Assembly (NCBI GenBank): GCA_027489295.1
Contig: JAIYAA010000288.1
Span: 1 to 12,007 of the forward strand
Origin: Sphingomonadales bacterium
GTDB taxonomy: Bacteria; Pseudomonadota; Alphaproteobacteria; Sphingomonadales; Sphingomonadaceae
Length of the DNA: 12,007 bases
Reading direction: 5' to 3'
The notes below the pieces were generated by a model that had not been told where the DNA came from, made no database searches, and saw only the letters and a program-made list of their open reading frames with translations. Shown here one piece after another: positions 4,519 through 11,889 of this stretch. The translations under genes and the position numbers were made by a program. Position 1 is the first letter of the stretch; each line of letters begins with the position of its first letter.

Positions 4519-7101
4519 TCACTCCTCGGCGCCTGCCCCCGCCTGCAGGAACATCGCCTGGCGCAGATGCCCGAGCTCAAAAGGCTTTTGCAGCACGGTA
4601 GCACCCGCCTGCTCGCTTTCGAGCGGGACCTGATCGCCATATCCGGAGGCGAAGATGAAGGGCACACCCATCGTACGCAGTTGATCCGCGAACCCGAAGC
4701 TCACCTGGCCTGCGACGTTGATGTCCAGAACAGCGAGATCGAACTGGGCCGCCGCGGCTGCGGCTGCGGCTTCGGGAATTGTGGAAGCTACGATTACCTC
4801 GCGCGCACCGAGCGCGAACAGCATGTCTTCCGTTTCCATCGCAATGATCAGGTTGTCCTCGAGCAGCAAGACCGATTGCCCCGAGAGCACGTCGGATGAT
4901 TTGTTCTCGGTCACCGCGGTCTCCTCTCTTCCCTCCGTCGCCGGGGCGGCGCTGGCGCGTTGTTCGGCTACGATGACGTGCTTGGCGGGCAGATAGAAAT
5001 CTGCCTCCAGCCCGGAAAGCGGGTATCTGATCTCTGCGGTGCCCTGAAGATCGAACGGGACGGTACGCTCCACAATGGCCGAACCGAAGCCCCGCCGCTC
5101 CGGCGGCATAACCGCTGGTCCCCCACGCTCGCGCCAGCGGATGAACAGCCCGCCATCGTCCTGGGGATCGAGCGTGACATGCACCGCGCCATGGGTGGAC
5201 AGCGCACCGTATTTGGCACTGTTCGTGGCCAGCTCGTGGATGACGAGCGCCATCGTCGAGATGGCCGTCGGTTGCAAAAGAACGGGCGGGCCGTCGAGAA
5301 AGAGAATATCAGCACCGTCTCGACGATGCGCGCTTACTTCATCTTCAAACAGCGACGCGATGGACGCAGGCCCCCAGGAATGGCGGGTCACATAGTCATG
5401 CGCCCGCGCCAGCGCCTGGACGCGGCCACCCAGCGATTCGACATATTCGGCAATCCCGGCCGAGCTTTTGGCGGTGCGCGCGATCAGGCCCCGGATGAGC
5501 GTCAGGATGTTGCGAACGCGGTGGTTCAGTTCGGCGATCAGCAGCTCGCTTCGTTCGGTCGAACGGCGGCGCTCGCCACTGGCAGCCTCGGAGTAGCGCA
5601 GAATGACTTCGATGATGGCGATGCGGACTGCCTCTCCCAAGCGACGATCCCGATCCGAAAACGCCAGCGACTTGCCGCGCACCATTTCCACGAACGCGGC
5701 GAAGCTCTTGCGCGGTGATATCCGCAGCCCGTCATCGGTCTTGACCAGCGCCTTGGCTGGATCGCCGCTCCAGCGGACTTCCTCGAGCAGTTCGCGGCGG
5801 AACAGCATGACGTAATCGCGTGGAATGCGCGACACGGGGATGGAGAGCATCCCTGCGGCCATCACCTGCGTTTCCGCACAGCTCGGAATGACGGTGGCGA
5901 GTTGATGCGTATCGAACACCCGGCTGGGCGAGGTGGAATCCAGATAGCGGGCGATCTCAACCACCGTCTGCGGCGATGGGGTTGCGCCGTTGATTGTCAC
6001 GGTGCCCATCTGGTACACGGCGACGCCATCGCACTGGATCACCCCGGCGAGGATGTCGCGAAGCAGTTCCGCATTGCTCATCAGCGATTCATCGGCCGCC
6101 ACCGCGGCGATCAATCGGTCGCTCAGTTCCCGTGCCGCCCGCTCATCCAGGGCCGCATCGCCGCGCAACTTGCTCTCCAGTGTCATGGAGTACATGTGGC
6201 CGAACAGCTCGGCCGCGGTTCGCATCACGAAACTTGGCCGGCGGGGTTCGTGGTGATGGCATGCGATCAGGCCCCAGAGCCTGCCTTCGACGATGATCGA
6301 AATCGACAGCGACGCGCTGACCCCCATGTTGACCAGATATTCGATATGAACCGGAGACACCGCCCGCGTGACCGCCTGCGCCATATCGAGCGCGTCGTCC
6401 GGCCCGGGTCGCAGTGGGAGTACCGGCACGGTCTGTGCGTGCACGTCGGCGATGATGCGAAAGGGATTCAGGAGATACAGCGCCCGCGCCTGCACCGGGA
6501 TATCGGATGCGGGGTATCGTAGCCCCACGAAGCTTGGGACGTTGGATTGGGTCGATTCCGCAATCACTTCCCCGTCGCCCGCATCATCGAAGCGATAGAT
6601 CATCACACGCGAGAAGCCGGTAATCGCGCGCACCTGGCGTGCGGCATCGCGGTGAAAATCGGCGAAGGTCTTGGTGCGTTTCAGCCGTTCGATCATGGCG
6701 CGCACCATGGATGCCGCTTCGACCCGATCTTGCTCCACAGAAGGCTCTCCTTCCAGCAGAAGCAGGTCACCGCTGTAGTGCAGGCTGACATCAAATCGCT
6801 TCTTGGTGCTTACCAGCCGGAGATCATACAGCCGCTCACCGGAGGTCGCCTGTAAAATTGTCAGCCGGTTACGAATTTCGTGCAGCGCGTTCCGGCTGAT
6901 GACAGCATCAAGAGGCATTCCGATCAGCGACTCTGCAGATATGCCAATCATTTCCGCGCAGTTCTCGGATGCCCTCGCAATTGTCCAGTCATTGGCCAAT
7001 GCAAGCAGAAAACCAAACGACTGTATCTTGTCCAAACGCGTGATTGGCTCGCGGTCACATATTGTGAGGTCAGCCAGATCGGCACCCTGCGCGTTCGACA
7101 T
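4519..7101 (-). CDS. bphP: Bacteriophytochrome, hybrid HWE histidine kinase with C-terminal receiver
   Basis: 860-residue red/far-red photoreceptor. Order: PAS (about 15-120) with the biliverdin-binding Cys15 in TICDREPI; GAF (about 140-310) with the PASDIP motif at 197-202 (Asp200), His252 in SPVHIEYL and His282 in ACHHHEP; PHY (about 320-505) with tongue residues RWSGDP (443-448) and PRKSF (463-467); HWE-type kinase with His527 in ELNHRVRN, HELATNSAKYG (622-632) and the WRE signature (656-658); an acidic linker; and a receiver (about 742-855) with Glu748-Asp749, phosphoacceptor Asp793 in VLDIN, and Lys839. All key residues for chromophore binding and phosphotransfer are present. One oddity is IQSFG (26-30) where most phytochromes have IQPHG. 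Eight alanines run at 778-785. The gene starts 14 bases after the AraC gene and its AGGGGGTGAG binding site abuts that stop, so the two form one operon. The fused receiver resembles the Agrobacterium Agp2 layout. Confidence 0.96.
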   Translation of the reverse strand: MSNAQGADLADLTICDREPITRLDKIQSFGFLLALANDWTIARASENCAEMIGISAESLIGMPLDAVISRNALHEIRNRLTILQATSGERLYDLRLVSTKKRFDVSLHYSGDLLLLEGEPSVEQDRVEAASMVRAMIERLKRTKTFADFHRDAARQVRAITGFSRVMIYRFDDAGDGEVIAESTQSNVPSFVGLRYPASDIPVQARALYLLNPFRIIADVHAQTVPVLPLRPGPDDALDMAQAVTRAVSPVHIEYLVNMGVSASLSISIIVEGRLWGLIACHHHEPRRPSFVMRTAAELFGHMYSMTLESKLRGDAALDERAARELSDRLIAAVAADESLMSNAELLRDILAGVIQCDGVAVYQMGTVTINGATPSPQTVVEIARYLDSTSPSRVFDTHQLATVIPSCAETQVMAAGMLSIPVSRIPRDYVMLFRRELLEEVRWSGDPAKALVKTDDGLRISPRKSFAAFVEMVRGKSLAFSDRDRRLGEAVRIAIIEVILRYSEAASGERRRSTERSELLIAELNHRVRNILTLIRGLIARTAKSSAGIAEYVESLGGRVQALARAHDYVTRHSWGPASIASLFEDEVSAHRRDGADILFLDGPPVLLQPTAISTMALVIHELATNSAKYGALSTHGAVHVTLDPQDDGGLFIRWRERGGPAVMPPERRGFGSAIVERTVPFDLQGTAEIRYPLSGLEADFYLPAKHVIVAEQRASAAPATEGREETAVTENKSSDVLSGQSVLLLEDNLIIAMETEDMLFALGAREVIVASTIPEAAAAAAAAQFDLAVLDINVAGQVSFGFADQLRTMGVPFIFASGYGDQVPLESEQAGATVLQKPFELGHLRQAMFLQAGAGAEE

Positions 7102-7115
7102 TTAACTCACCCCCT

Positions 7116-7973
7116 TCAGAAACGCGTTTTACGATATGCTTGTGCGGAACATCCCACTCGCGCGCGGAATGCCCGCCGAAACTGCGAACTCGACGGGAAA
7201 CCCACCATTCCCGCGATCGCCTCTACCGTCAGATCTCGTCGCCCAAGCAACACCTTGGCCCGTTCAACTCTGCACTGATTGACATAGGAATAGGGCGACA
7301 GGCCCATCGCCTTCTTGAAGGCGCGCGAGAAGTGAAAGCGGCTCAGCCCGCACACGGACGCCAGCTCTGTCAAGCTTATATCGTCGCCTAGTCTTTCTGC
7401 GACAAAGGCCTCCACCAAGCCAATCTGGCGCTCAGACAGTCCGACTGCTTTGGGGTCGGCATGAATCGCGAACACTTCGAGCGCTGCGACCAGGCAGACG
7501 CTTTCGGCAAGCAGATCATCGACCACCGGAGCGGTCAGGATGTTTTCCAGCTTGGCGAGCGTCATCTGCAGTGCCGGCGGCTTCAGGAATAAAAACGGCG
7601 GAGGGACGTGATCGTCGTAGCGCCGTTCCAGCTCCTCGCTGACCAAGCTTGGCTCGAAATAGACCGCGGTGAACGAGTTGTGGCGAGGCCGGGGGGCCAT
7701 CCAGCCATAGGACCGTCGCCCCTTGGGGATAAAAGCAAGCGAACGCCGCAAATCGCGGGTCCGGTTCGTCTCCACCCCGTCGATGGTAACCTCGCCATCA
7801 TCGACGATCATGTCGTGGAGCGCGAGATAGTGGGAGTGCCCCGAACGCTCGAACGAATACGGGTTAGCACCCAGAACGACATGCTCGGCCGTGAAGCCGC
7901 GCCACTGACGGGATCGCCGTGCGACCGACGGACCATCTTGAAATGCCAGTGTAAGATCAGGCTCGACCTGCAT
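7116..7973 (-). CDS. AraC-family transcriptional regulator
   Basis: 285-residue DNA-binding regulator. The C-terminal 105 residues carry the double helix-turn-helix of the AraC/XylS family: the first around 200-220 (LTELASVCGLSRFHFSRAFK), then the connecting helix with SPYSYVNQCRVERAK, then the second around 249-269 (VEAIAGMVGFPSSSQFRRAF). The N-terminal about 165 residues contain beta-rich sequence of the sort seen in ligand-binding domains (IVDDGEVTIDGVE), but no specific ligand can be named. The ATG at 7973 has GGAGG six bases upstream. The phytochrome gene follows 14 bases after the stop on the same strand, and the heme oxygenase gene diverges 74 bases away. The natural inference is that it controls the phytochrome operon, the oxygenase, or both, but this is context only. 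Confidence 0.9.
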   Translation of the reverse strand: MQVEPDLTLAFQDGPSVARRSRQWRGFTAEHVVLGANPYSFERSGHSHYLALHDMIVDDGEVTIDGVETNRTRDLRRSLAFIPKGRRSYGWMAPRPRHNSFTAVYFEPSLVSEELERRYDDHVPPPFLFLKPPALQMTLAKLENILTAPVVDDLLAESVCLVAALEVFAIHADPKAVGLSERQIGLVEAFVAERLGDDISLTELASVCGLSRFHFSRAFKKAMGLSPYSYVNQCRVERAKVLLGRRDLTVEAIAGMVGFPSSSQFRRAFRARVGCSAQAYRKTRF

Positions 7974-8047
7974 TCGTCCTCCGCGGGGTTCTTGCTTTTC
8001 GAGGCATTCTTGCCTCTATCGCATACTCGGCCCCTTGGGAACATCAG
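7974..8047. promoter_or_regulatory. Divergent promoter region with a 16-bp palindrome
   Basis: The 74 bases between the AraC and heme oxygenase starts must hold promoters for both directions unless transcription enters from further away. For the plus strand, TTGCTT (7992-7997) and TCTATC (8015-8020) with a 17-base spacer give a possible sigma-70-like promoter. GAGGCATTCTTGCCTC at 8001-8016 is a perfect 6-bp inverted repeat with a 4-base centre, lying exactly in that spacer. It is a plausible operator for the AraC regulator or another factor. The palindrome is seen; the promoter and operator roles are inferred. Confidence 0.45.
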
Positions 8048-8598
8048 ATGCAAATGACAGCCAATATCGTTGCTCCCTGCATCGGCGCGAGCGCCGTGGC
8101 CCACCTGCGCCAGGCGACACGTGCGTTGCACGAGCGGGTCGATGCCGCGTTCAGCAGGTTCGATCTTGCCGACCGTGGCGGGTATGCCGGCTTCCTGATC
8201 GCACATGCGCAAGCAACCACCGCAGCAGAGCGTGTGCTATCGGGCGCCGAGAATCTCCCGCCCTGGCGCCCGCGCACGCACTTACTGGTTGAAGATCTGG
8301 ACAAGCTGGGGTCGTGCGCACCGGCGCCCATGGCTTTTGCGGCGCACGAGGCGGAAGCTTGGCAATGGGGTGTGCTCTATGTCCTAGAAGGATCGCGTCT
8401 CGGCGGCAGCGTCCTTGCGCGCCGGATATATGCCGGCGCCCCATCCGCATTCTGTCGGCGCAGCATCAGCCTGGCGAATGGCGCGATTTGCTGCAATCGA
8501 TCGATCAGCGCGCCGCCGGCAAGGGGCTGATCTGGTGCGACTTAATGACCGCTGGCGCGACTGCGTGCTTTGAGCTTTATACGCGCGCCGCACAGTAG
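8048..8598 (+). pseudogene. bphO: Phytochrome-associated heme oxygenase with one-base frameshift
   Basis: Heme oxygenases of this type cleave heme to biliverdin, the chromophore attached to bacteriophytochromes. The first frame holds the proximal histidine region (TRALHERVDAAF, His28) and the family motif WGVLYVLEGSRLGGSVL (107-123), then runs through GAPSAF. It next loses similarity and stops at 8530. The next frame carries the expected C-terminal part, LSAQHQPGEWRDLLQSIDQR and finally TACFELYTRAAQ, stopping at TAG 8596-8598. The junction is at 8450-8452 (GCATTCTGTC); adding one base there, for example TTCCTG for TTCTG, restores a 183-residue protein of normal length. The ATG at 8048 has GGGA seven bases upstream; ATG 8054 is an alternative. 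Divergent from the AraC-phytochrome operon. Either a true recent mutation or a sequencing error; the product as read lacks the last third. Confidence 0.85.
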
Positions 8599-8626
8599 CT
8601 CGCGGCAACGAGCCGTCGACGATAGT

Positions 8627-9001
8627 CTAATCGGCGAGCGCGGCCGATACCGTCGTTCTCAACTGATTGCCTGTCACCGGCTTGAACAACACGGCGTAGG
8701 GATGATCAAGGTTTATTCGCTCCATCGTTGCTGGCTCCCGCGAACCCGTAATGAAGATCACGCGAGATCCAACTCGTTCGTAAACCTCAAGGGCTGCATC
8801 CACGCCGTCTTTCCTGCCGATGAGGCGTACATCCATCAGGATTACTGCGGGGCGATGCTCCACGGCAAGTGCCACGGCCTCATCGGCGGTGGCTGCACGC
8901 CCGCAAACCGGGACGCCCAAATCCTCGACATACGCTTCCAGCGTTTCTGCGATGAGGAACTCGTCTTCCACGATCAGAACTGATTTATTGAACGAGTTCA
9001 T
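8627..9001 (-). CDS. Stand-alone receiver-domain response regulator
   Basis: 124-residue protein made of a single CheY-like receiver domain with no output domain. Acidic pocket Glu12-Asp13 (IVEDEF), phosphoacceptor Asp57 (LMDVRL), Thr85 (FITGS) and Lys107 (LFKPV) are all present. The segment VRLIGRKDGVDAA is typical of receivers paired with HWE/HisKA_2 kinases. Its start lies inside the end of the upstream membrane kinase gene (17-base overlap), with AAGGGGA as binding site, so the two are translationally linked and likely form a pair. Lacking an output domain, it would act by protein contact or as a phosphate sink or relay, as SdrG-like or LovR-like regulators do in other alphaproteobacteria. 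It converges on the heme oxygenase gene with a 28-base gap. Confidence 0.93.
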   Translation of the reverse strand: MNSFNKSVLIVEDEFLIAETLEAYVEDLGVPVCGRAATADEAVALAVEHRPAVILMDVRLIGRKDGVDAALEVYERVGSRVIFITGSREPATMERINLDHPYAVLFKPVTGNQLRTTVSAALAD

Positions 9002-10613
9002 GGCTGTCCCCTTGTTGAAAGACGATGCGGTAGCCGGTTCCTGCGGTGTCTTCGCGGTGCAATTCCCCGCCCATCTGGCCGAGCAGCCCCGTGATGATCT
9101 TCATGCCGAGCCCCGTGGACGGCATGTCGTGAGTCGACGGTGAGGGAGCCGGCAGGCCGATCCCGTCGTCCGACAGGCGCAACGTCACTGTTCCGACGGC
9201 GTCCCTTTCCAGTCCGATCATGATACGGCCGGGCTGCCCGCTAAATGCGTGCTTGAGCGCGTTCGTCACCAGTTCGGTGACCACCAACCCCAGTGGTATC
9301 GCGAAATCCAGATCCACCTTGATCGGATCGGCATGCACTTCGATATGGACCTGCTGCGCGACGCTTCCCGCAGCCAGGTTCTCGACTAGTTGCGCCAGGA
9401 ACGGGCTCACATCGAATGTCTGCAGATCCTCAGATCCCATCAATTGATGGTGCACCAATCCCAGCGCGAAAATTCGGTCTCGGGTCTGCTGCAGCTGTGC
9501 TTTCGCCTCCGGATCATGGATCAGCCGCGCTTGCAGCATGATCAGGCCATCGACGACTTGCAGGTTGTTCTTTACCCGGTGGTAGACTTCACGAAGGAGG
9601 AGCGCACGCTGGCGCAACGCCTCCGTCCTCTCCTTCAGCGTCTGTTCCAGGTCAGCCTTGGCATGCTCCAGATCGTCCCGGTAGCGACGTTGCTCGTCGA
9701 TGTTCTCCACCACTGCGACAGCGAGGACCGGCGAACCGTCGGCGGGCGACCGAACGATCACCAGCGACACCCGCGCCCAGACCAAGGTACCGTCGCGCCT
9801 GATATAACGCTTCTCTCGAATGTAGCGCGGCGCAGCCCCGTTCAGGACCTGCCTATAGGCTTCCCGATCGTCCGCGAGGTCCTCGGGGCAGGTGAGCCGC
9901 CATCCGTCGGTTCCGATCAAATCGTCGGCAGTGTACCCCAGCATCTCGCAGAAGGCCTGGTTGACGCGGATGATCTTCCCCGTGCGTGGCTCTGCCTGCA
10001 ACTTGCCGACGGCAGCGTGCTCGAAGCTTACCCGAAACTGGCTCTCGCTGAATTCGATCGCTTGCCGCGATAGCTCCTGCTCCTGCAGCGCCCTTTCGAG
10101 TTCGGACGATCGGGCCCTCAATTGCGCGGTAAGAAGGAACTCAGCCGCATTGGCGGTACGCAATTCGGTGATCGTGTGATCAAGCAGCTTGCAGACCAAA
10201 AGGATAAGCACGCCACTTACGGCTGCGATCAAGAGCGCGCCGGCCTGCCCGCGGGAAACCTCAAAGGAAAATGGCTGCCCGACATACACATACCATGCAC
10301 CTAGAGTGCCGAAAACAAGCGTAACGATACCCGGCCGCACGCCCCATCGCACTGCCACCGCAATCAGGATCGGGAAAATCGCCATAAGCGGCTCGCCACC
10401 GCCCGCCCCGCCCCGCAATAGCCCGCCAGCGACCACCGACGCCAACGCCCCACTCATGCCTGCCAGGGCCCCCTCGTAGGTGCCGGATGTTCCCGAAAAA
10501 GGCGGCCGAAGTAGCGACCTCACGTTGATACGCTCACAAATGGCCAAGATCGGCTTCCGTCTGTGATTTGGCAGAAGGCGCAGGGCACGGTTTTTTCTAA
10601 TGTGACGGCTCAA
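8985..10613 (-). CDS. Membrane-anchored PAS sensor histidine kinase, HisKA_2 family
   Basis: Up to 542 residues. Order: an N-terminal membrane domain of the DUF4118 type (about 45-145; hydrophobic stretches around 48-66, 76-93, 94-112 and 122-143), a coiled coil, a PAS domain (about 187-310, ending in AVVENIDEQRRYRDDLE), a HisKA_2 segment with His345 in REVYHRVKNNLQVVDGLIML, and an ATPase domain with TELVTNALKHAF, DDGIG (482-486) and STGLGMKI. It would sense a signal at the membrane or in the PAS domain and phosphorylate a receiver, most simply the one whose gene overlaps its 3' end. The start is uncertain: 10613 is a TTG without a binding site; GTG at 10523 (residue 31) has GTGAG upstream and still precedes the first membrane helix. 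The PAS shows no heme or flavin signature. Confidence 0.9.
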   Translation of the reverse strand: MSRHIRKNRALRLLPNHRRKPILAICERINVRSLLRPPFSGTSGTYEGALAGMSGALASVVAGGLLRGGAGGGEPLMAIFPILIAVAVRWGVRPGIVTLVFGTLGAWYVYVGQPFSFEVSRGQAGALLIAAVSGVLILLVCKLLDHTITELRTANAAEFLLTAQLRARSSELERALQEQELSRQAIEFSESQFRVSFEHAAVGKLQAEPRTGKIIRVNQAFCEMLGYTADDLIGTDGWRLTCPEDLADDREAYRQVLNGAAPRYIREKRYIRRDGTLVWARVSLVIVRSPADGSPVLAVAVVENIDEQRRYRDDLEHAKADLEQTLKERTEALRQRALLLREVYHRVKNNLQVVDGLIMLQARLIHDPEAKAQLQQTRDRIFALGLVHHQLMGSEDLQTFDVSPFLAQLVENLAAGSVAQQVHIEVHADPIKVDLDFAIPLGLVVTELVTNALKHAFSGQPGRIMIGLERDAVGTVTLRLSDDGIGLPAPSPSTHDMPSTGLGMKIITGLLGQMGGELHREDTAGTGYRIVFQQGDSHELVQ

Positions 10614-11370
10614 GCACAGTTAGCGCGATAACTGATTATATAGTCAAGGTACCACGTCATCGCAATGCCGATATGTACCACAGCGAAGTCATAATTAACT
10701 CAGGTTTGAGCGATCAGCGCCAACGTTTGCCCTATTTCGGTCTGGTCGTCCAACTCTGTGCATTTGATTGCCAGATCCCGGAAATTCATATTTCGTCAAA
10801 TCTTTTGATTAGTGTGACGGCTGTGTCTCTAATTGGCGACCGGAGGGGGTATCTTCGCAATGCGGCGATCCCTTCCTTAGCCGGGATAGCCGCCGGTTCT
10901 CGTAGCCGAGCAGGAGCGCAGGCGCTCAGCAGTGCAATCCGTCAACGTACCGCGACGATGTCGCTCGCCATCAGGAACACTGCCTCGTGAACACCGCATC
11001 GTCCGGCCTTTGCCGCCAGGCACCTTCAAGATTGCATATGGCCGCTTTCGGCATGAGCCGACACTCCCAGCGCCCCATCGAAACGGCGTAAGTTGGTCGA
11101 CGGCGGCCAGTTGCCCTGAAGGGGCTAAGTGGGACGAGGCGGCCGTTCCATAGCGGTAGGTTGAACGGCAGCTCCTTCCAGTAGCTGACCTGCCGCGGCT
11201 GTCTGGCCGGCATCCGTTTGGGACGGAAGGTGCGCCCGAACTCACCACGCAACGTTCGAACTCGAACGGGAGAAGCGGACATTCGCGTAGATCGATTGTT
11301 GCTATATGCCCATCTGCTTCGTTTGAAAGATTGTCGGCCCTTGCACTGACCTCCCGAAGAGCATCGACGG
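10614..11370. other. Long region without a supported gene
   Basis: About 757 bases between the kinase and the VOC gene. The part up to about 10830 is comparatively AT-rich, carries the possible -10 element and a 10-mer (TGTGACGGCT) present at both 10601-10610 and 10813-10822. The rest is GC-rich with overlapping frames of up to about 190 codons on the minus strand. These are Arg/Ser/Pro-rich, lack binding sites and match no family I know. A 6-bp inverted repeat with a 4-base centre sits at 11253-11268 (CGTTCG with CGAACG). Probably intergenic or decayed DNA. Confidence 0.5.
10635..10640 (-). promoter_or_regulatory. Possible -10 element for the membrane kinase/receiver operon
   Basis: On the minus strand a perfect TATAAT lies here, 21 bases before the TTG at 10613. 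A TTGCGA lies about 19 bases further upstream as a poor -35. If used, transcription would start only about 15 bases before the TTG, leaving no room for a binding site there. That would favour the later GTG start with a leader of roughly 100 bases. The element sits in an AT-rich pocket. Confidence 0.35.
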
Positions 11371-11745
11371 CTAGCGGCTCGACAAGAAGAATGAATTTCC
11401 GTCCGGATCATTGAAATAGACGTGCGGGAACGGCTTTTTCTCCGGCGGGCCCAGGAACTTGACTCCCCTCGCGCTGAGCCGATCGTATGCATATTCCACA
11501 TCGTCGCAACCGAACGACCCGTTGAAGAAGGTGCCGACACGGTCTTCGTGCCCGTTGGGAGTCAGTAAAAGCAACCCCGTTTGTGCGCCCGGGATGGCAA
11601 GCTCGATCCACCGCTTCTCCCCGACAATGCGGTCGGTGGTAATGATGCAGCCCATGATCTGGGTCCAAAAGTGCAGCGCCCGTTCCTGATCGCGGGTGGG
11701 TATGCCCACATAGTTGAGCCTTCGAAGCAACCTACTCTCCCGCAT
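11371..11745 (-). CDS. VOC-superfamily (glyoxalase-fold) protein
   Basis: 124 residues, one vicinal-oxygen-chelate module with the two beta-alpha-beta-beta-beta halves: RRLNYVGIPTRDQERALHFW at 8-27, and CDDVEYAYDRLSARGVKFLG then VYFNDPDGNSFFL in the second half. The family includes glyoxalases, dioxygenases and antibiotic-resistance proteins. Here the first-strand histidine of the usual HVxI pattern is Asn11, and the Glu after DPDGN is Phe120. At least two of the usual metal ligands are therefore missing, and a classical metal-dependent reaction is doubtful. The ATG at 11745 has no clear binding site; a TTG at residue 6 is preceded by GGGAGAG with good spacing and may be the real start. No operon partner is evident. 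Substrate unknown. Confidence 0.85.
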   Translation of the reverse strand: MRESRLLRRLNYVGIPTRDQERALHFWTQIMGCIITTDRIVGEKRWIELAIPGAQTGLLLLTPNGHEDRVGTFFNGSFGCDDVEYAYDRLSARGVKFLGPPEKKPFPHVYFNDPDGNSFFLSSR

Positions 11746-11795
11746 CCGACCGTAACCCGCTTTGCTGGGGCAAGGCTATCATTTATCGGTCACGG

Positions 11796-11889
11796 ATGAG
11801 CGACAAGCGGTATTTGATCGACGGATATGTTTTAGATGCGCTGATGAGAGATCTTGTCGGCCATGATCATCGCACTTCCGCATTCCTGC
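11796..11889 (+). pseudogene. Truncated start of a probable helix-turn-helix regulator gene
   Basis: From ATG 11796 the frame reads MSDKRYLIDGYVLDALMRDL then VGHDHRTSAFL. At codon 32 it runs into the end of an IS3-family element, continuing as foreign codons to a TGA at 11916-11918. The native part resembles the N-terminus of a family of small winged-helix or helix-turn-helix proteins common in sphingomonads (VLDxLMRDLVGHD pattern), which are about 100 residues or longer. That resemblance is from memory and should be treated as a lead. The insertion removes the presumed DNA-binding segment, so the gene is dead unless its remainder is rejoined. Confidence 0.55.

Noticed and set aside
4960..5718. 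252-codon plus-strand frame inside the phytochrome gene
   Set aside because: It lies antisense to the conserved HWE kinase and PHY regions, which are clearly coding on the minus strand.
10971..11540. 189-codon minus-strand frame overlapping the VOC gene
   Set aside because: It overlaps a clear VOC gene in another frame, has shadow-like composition and no family match.
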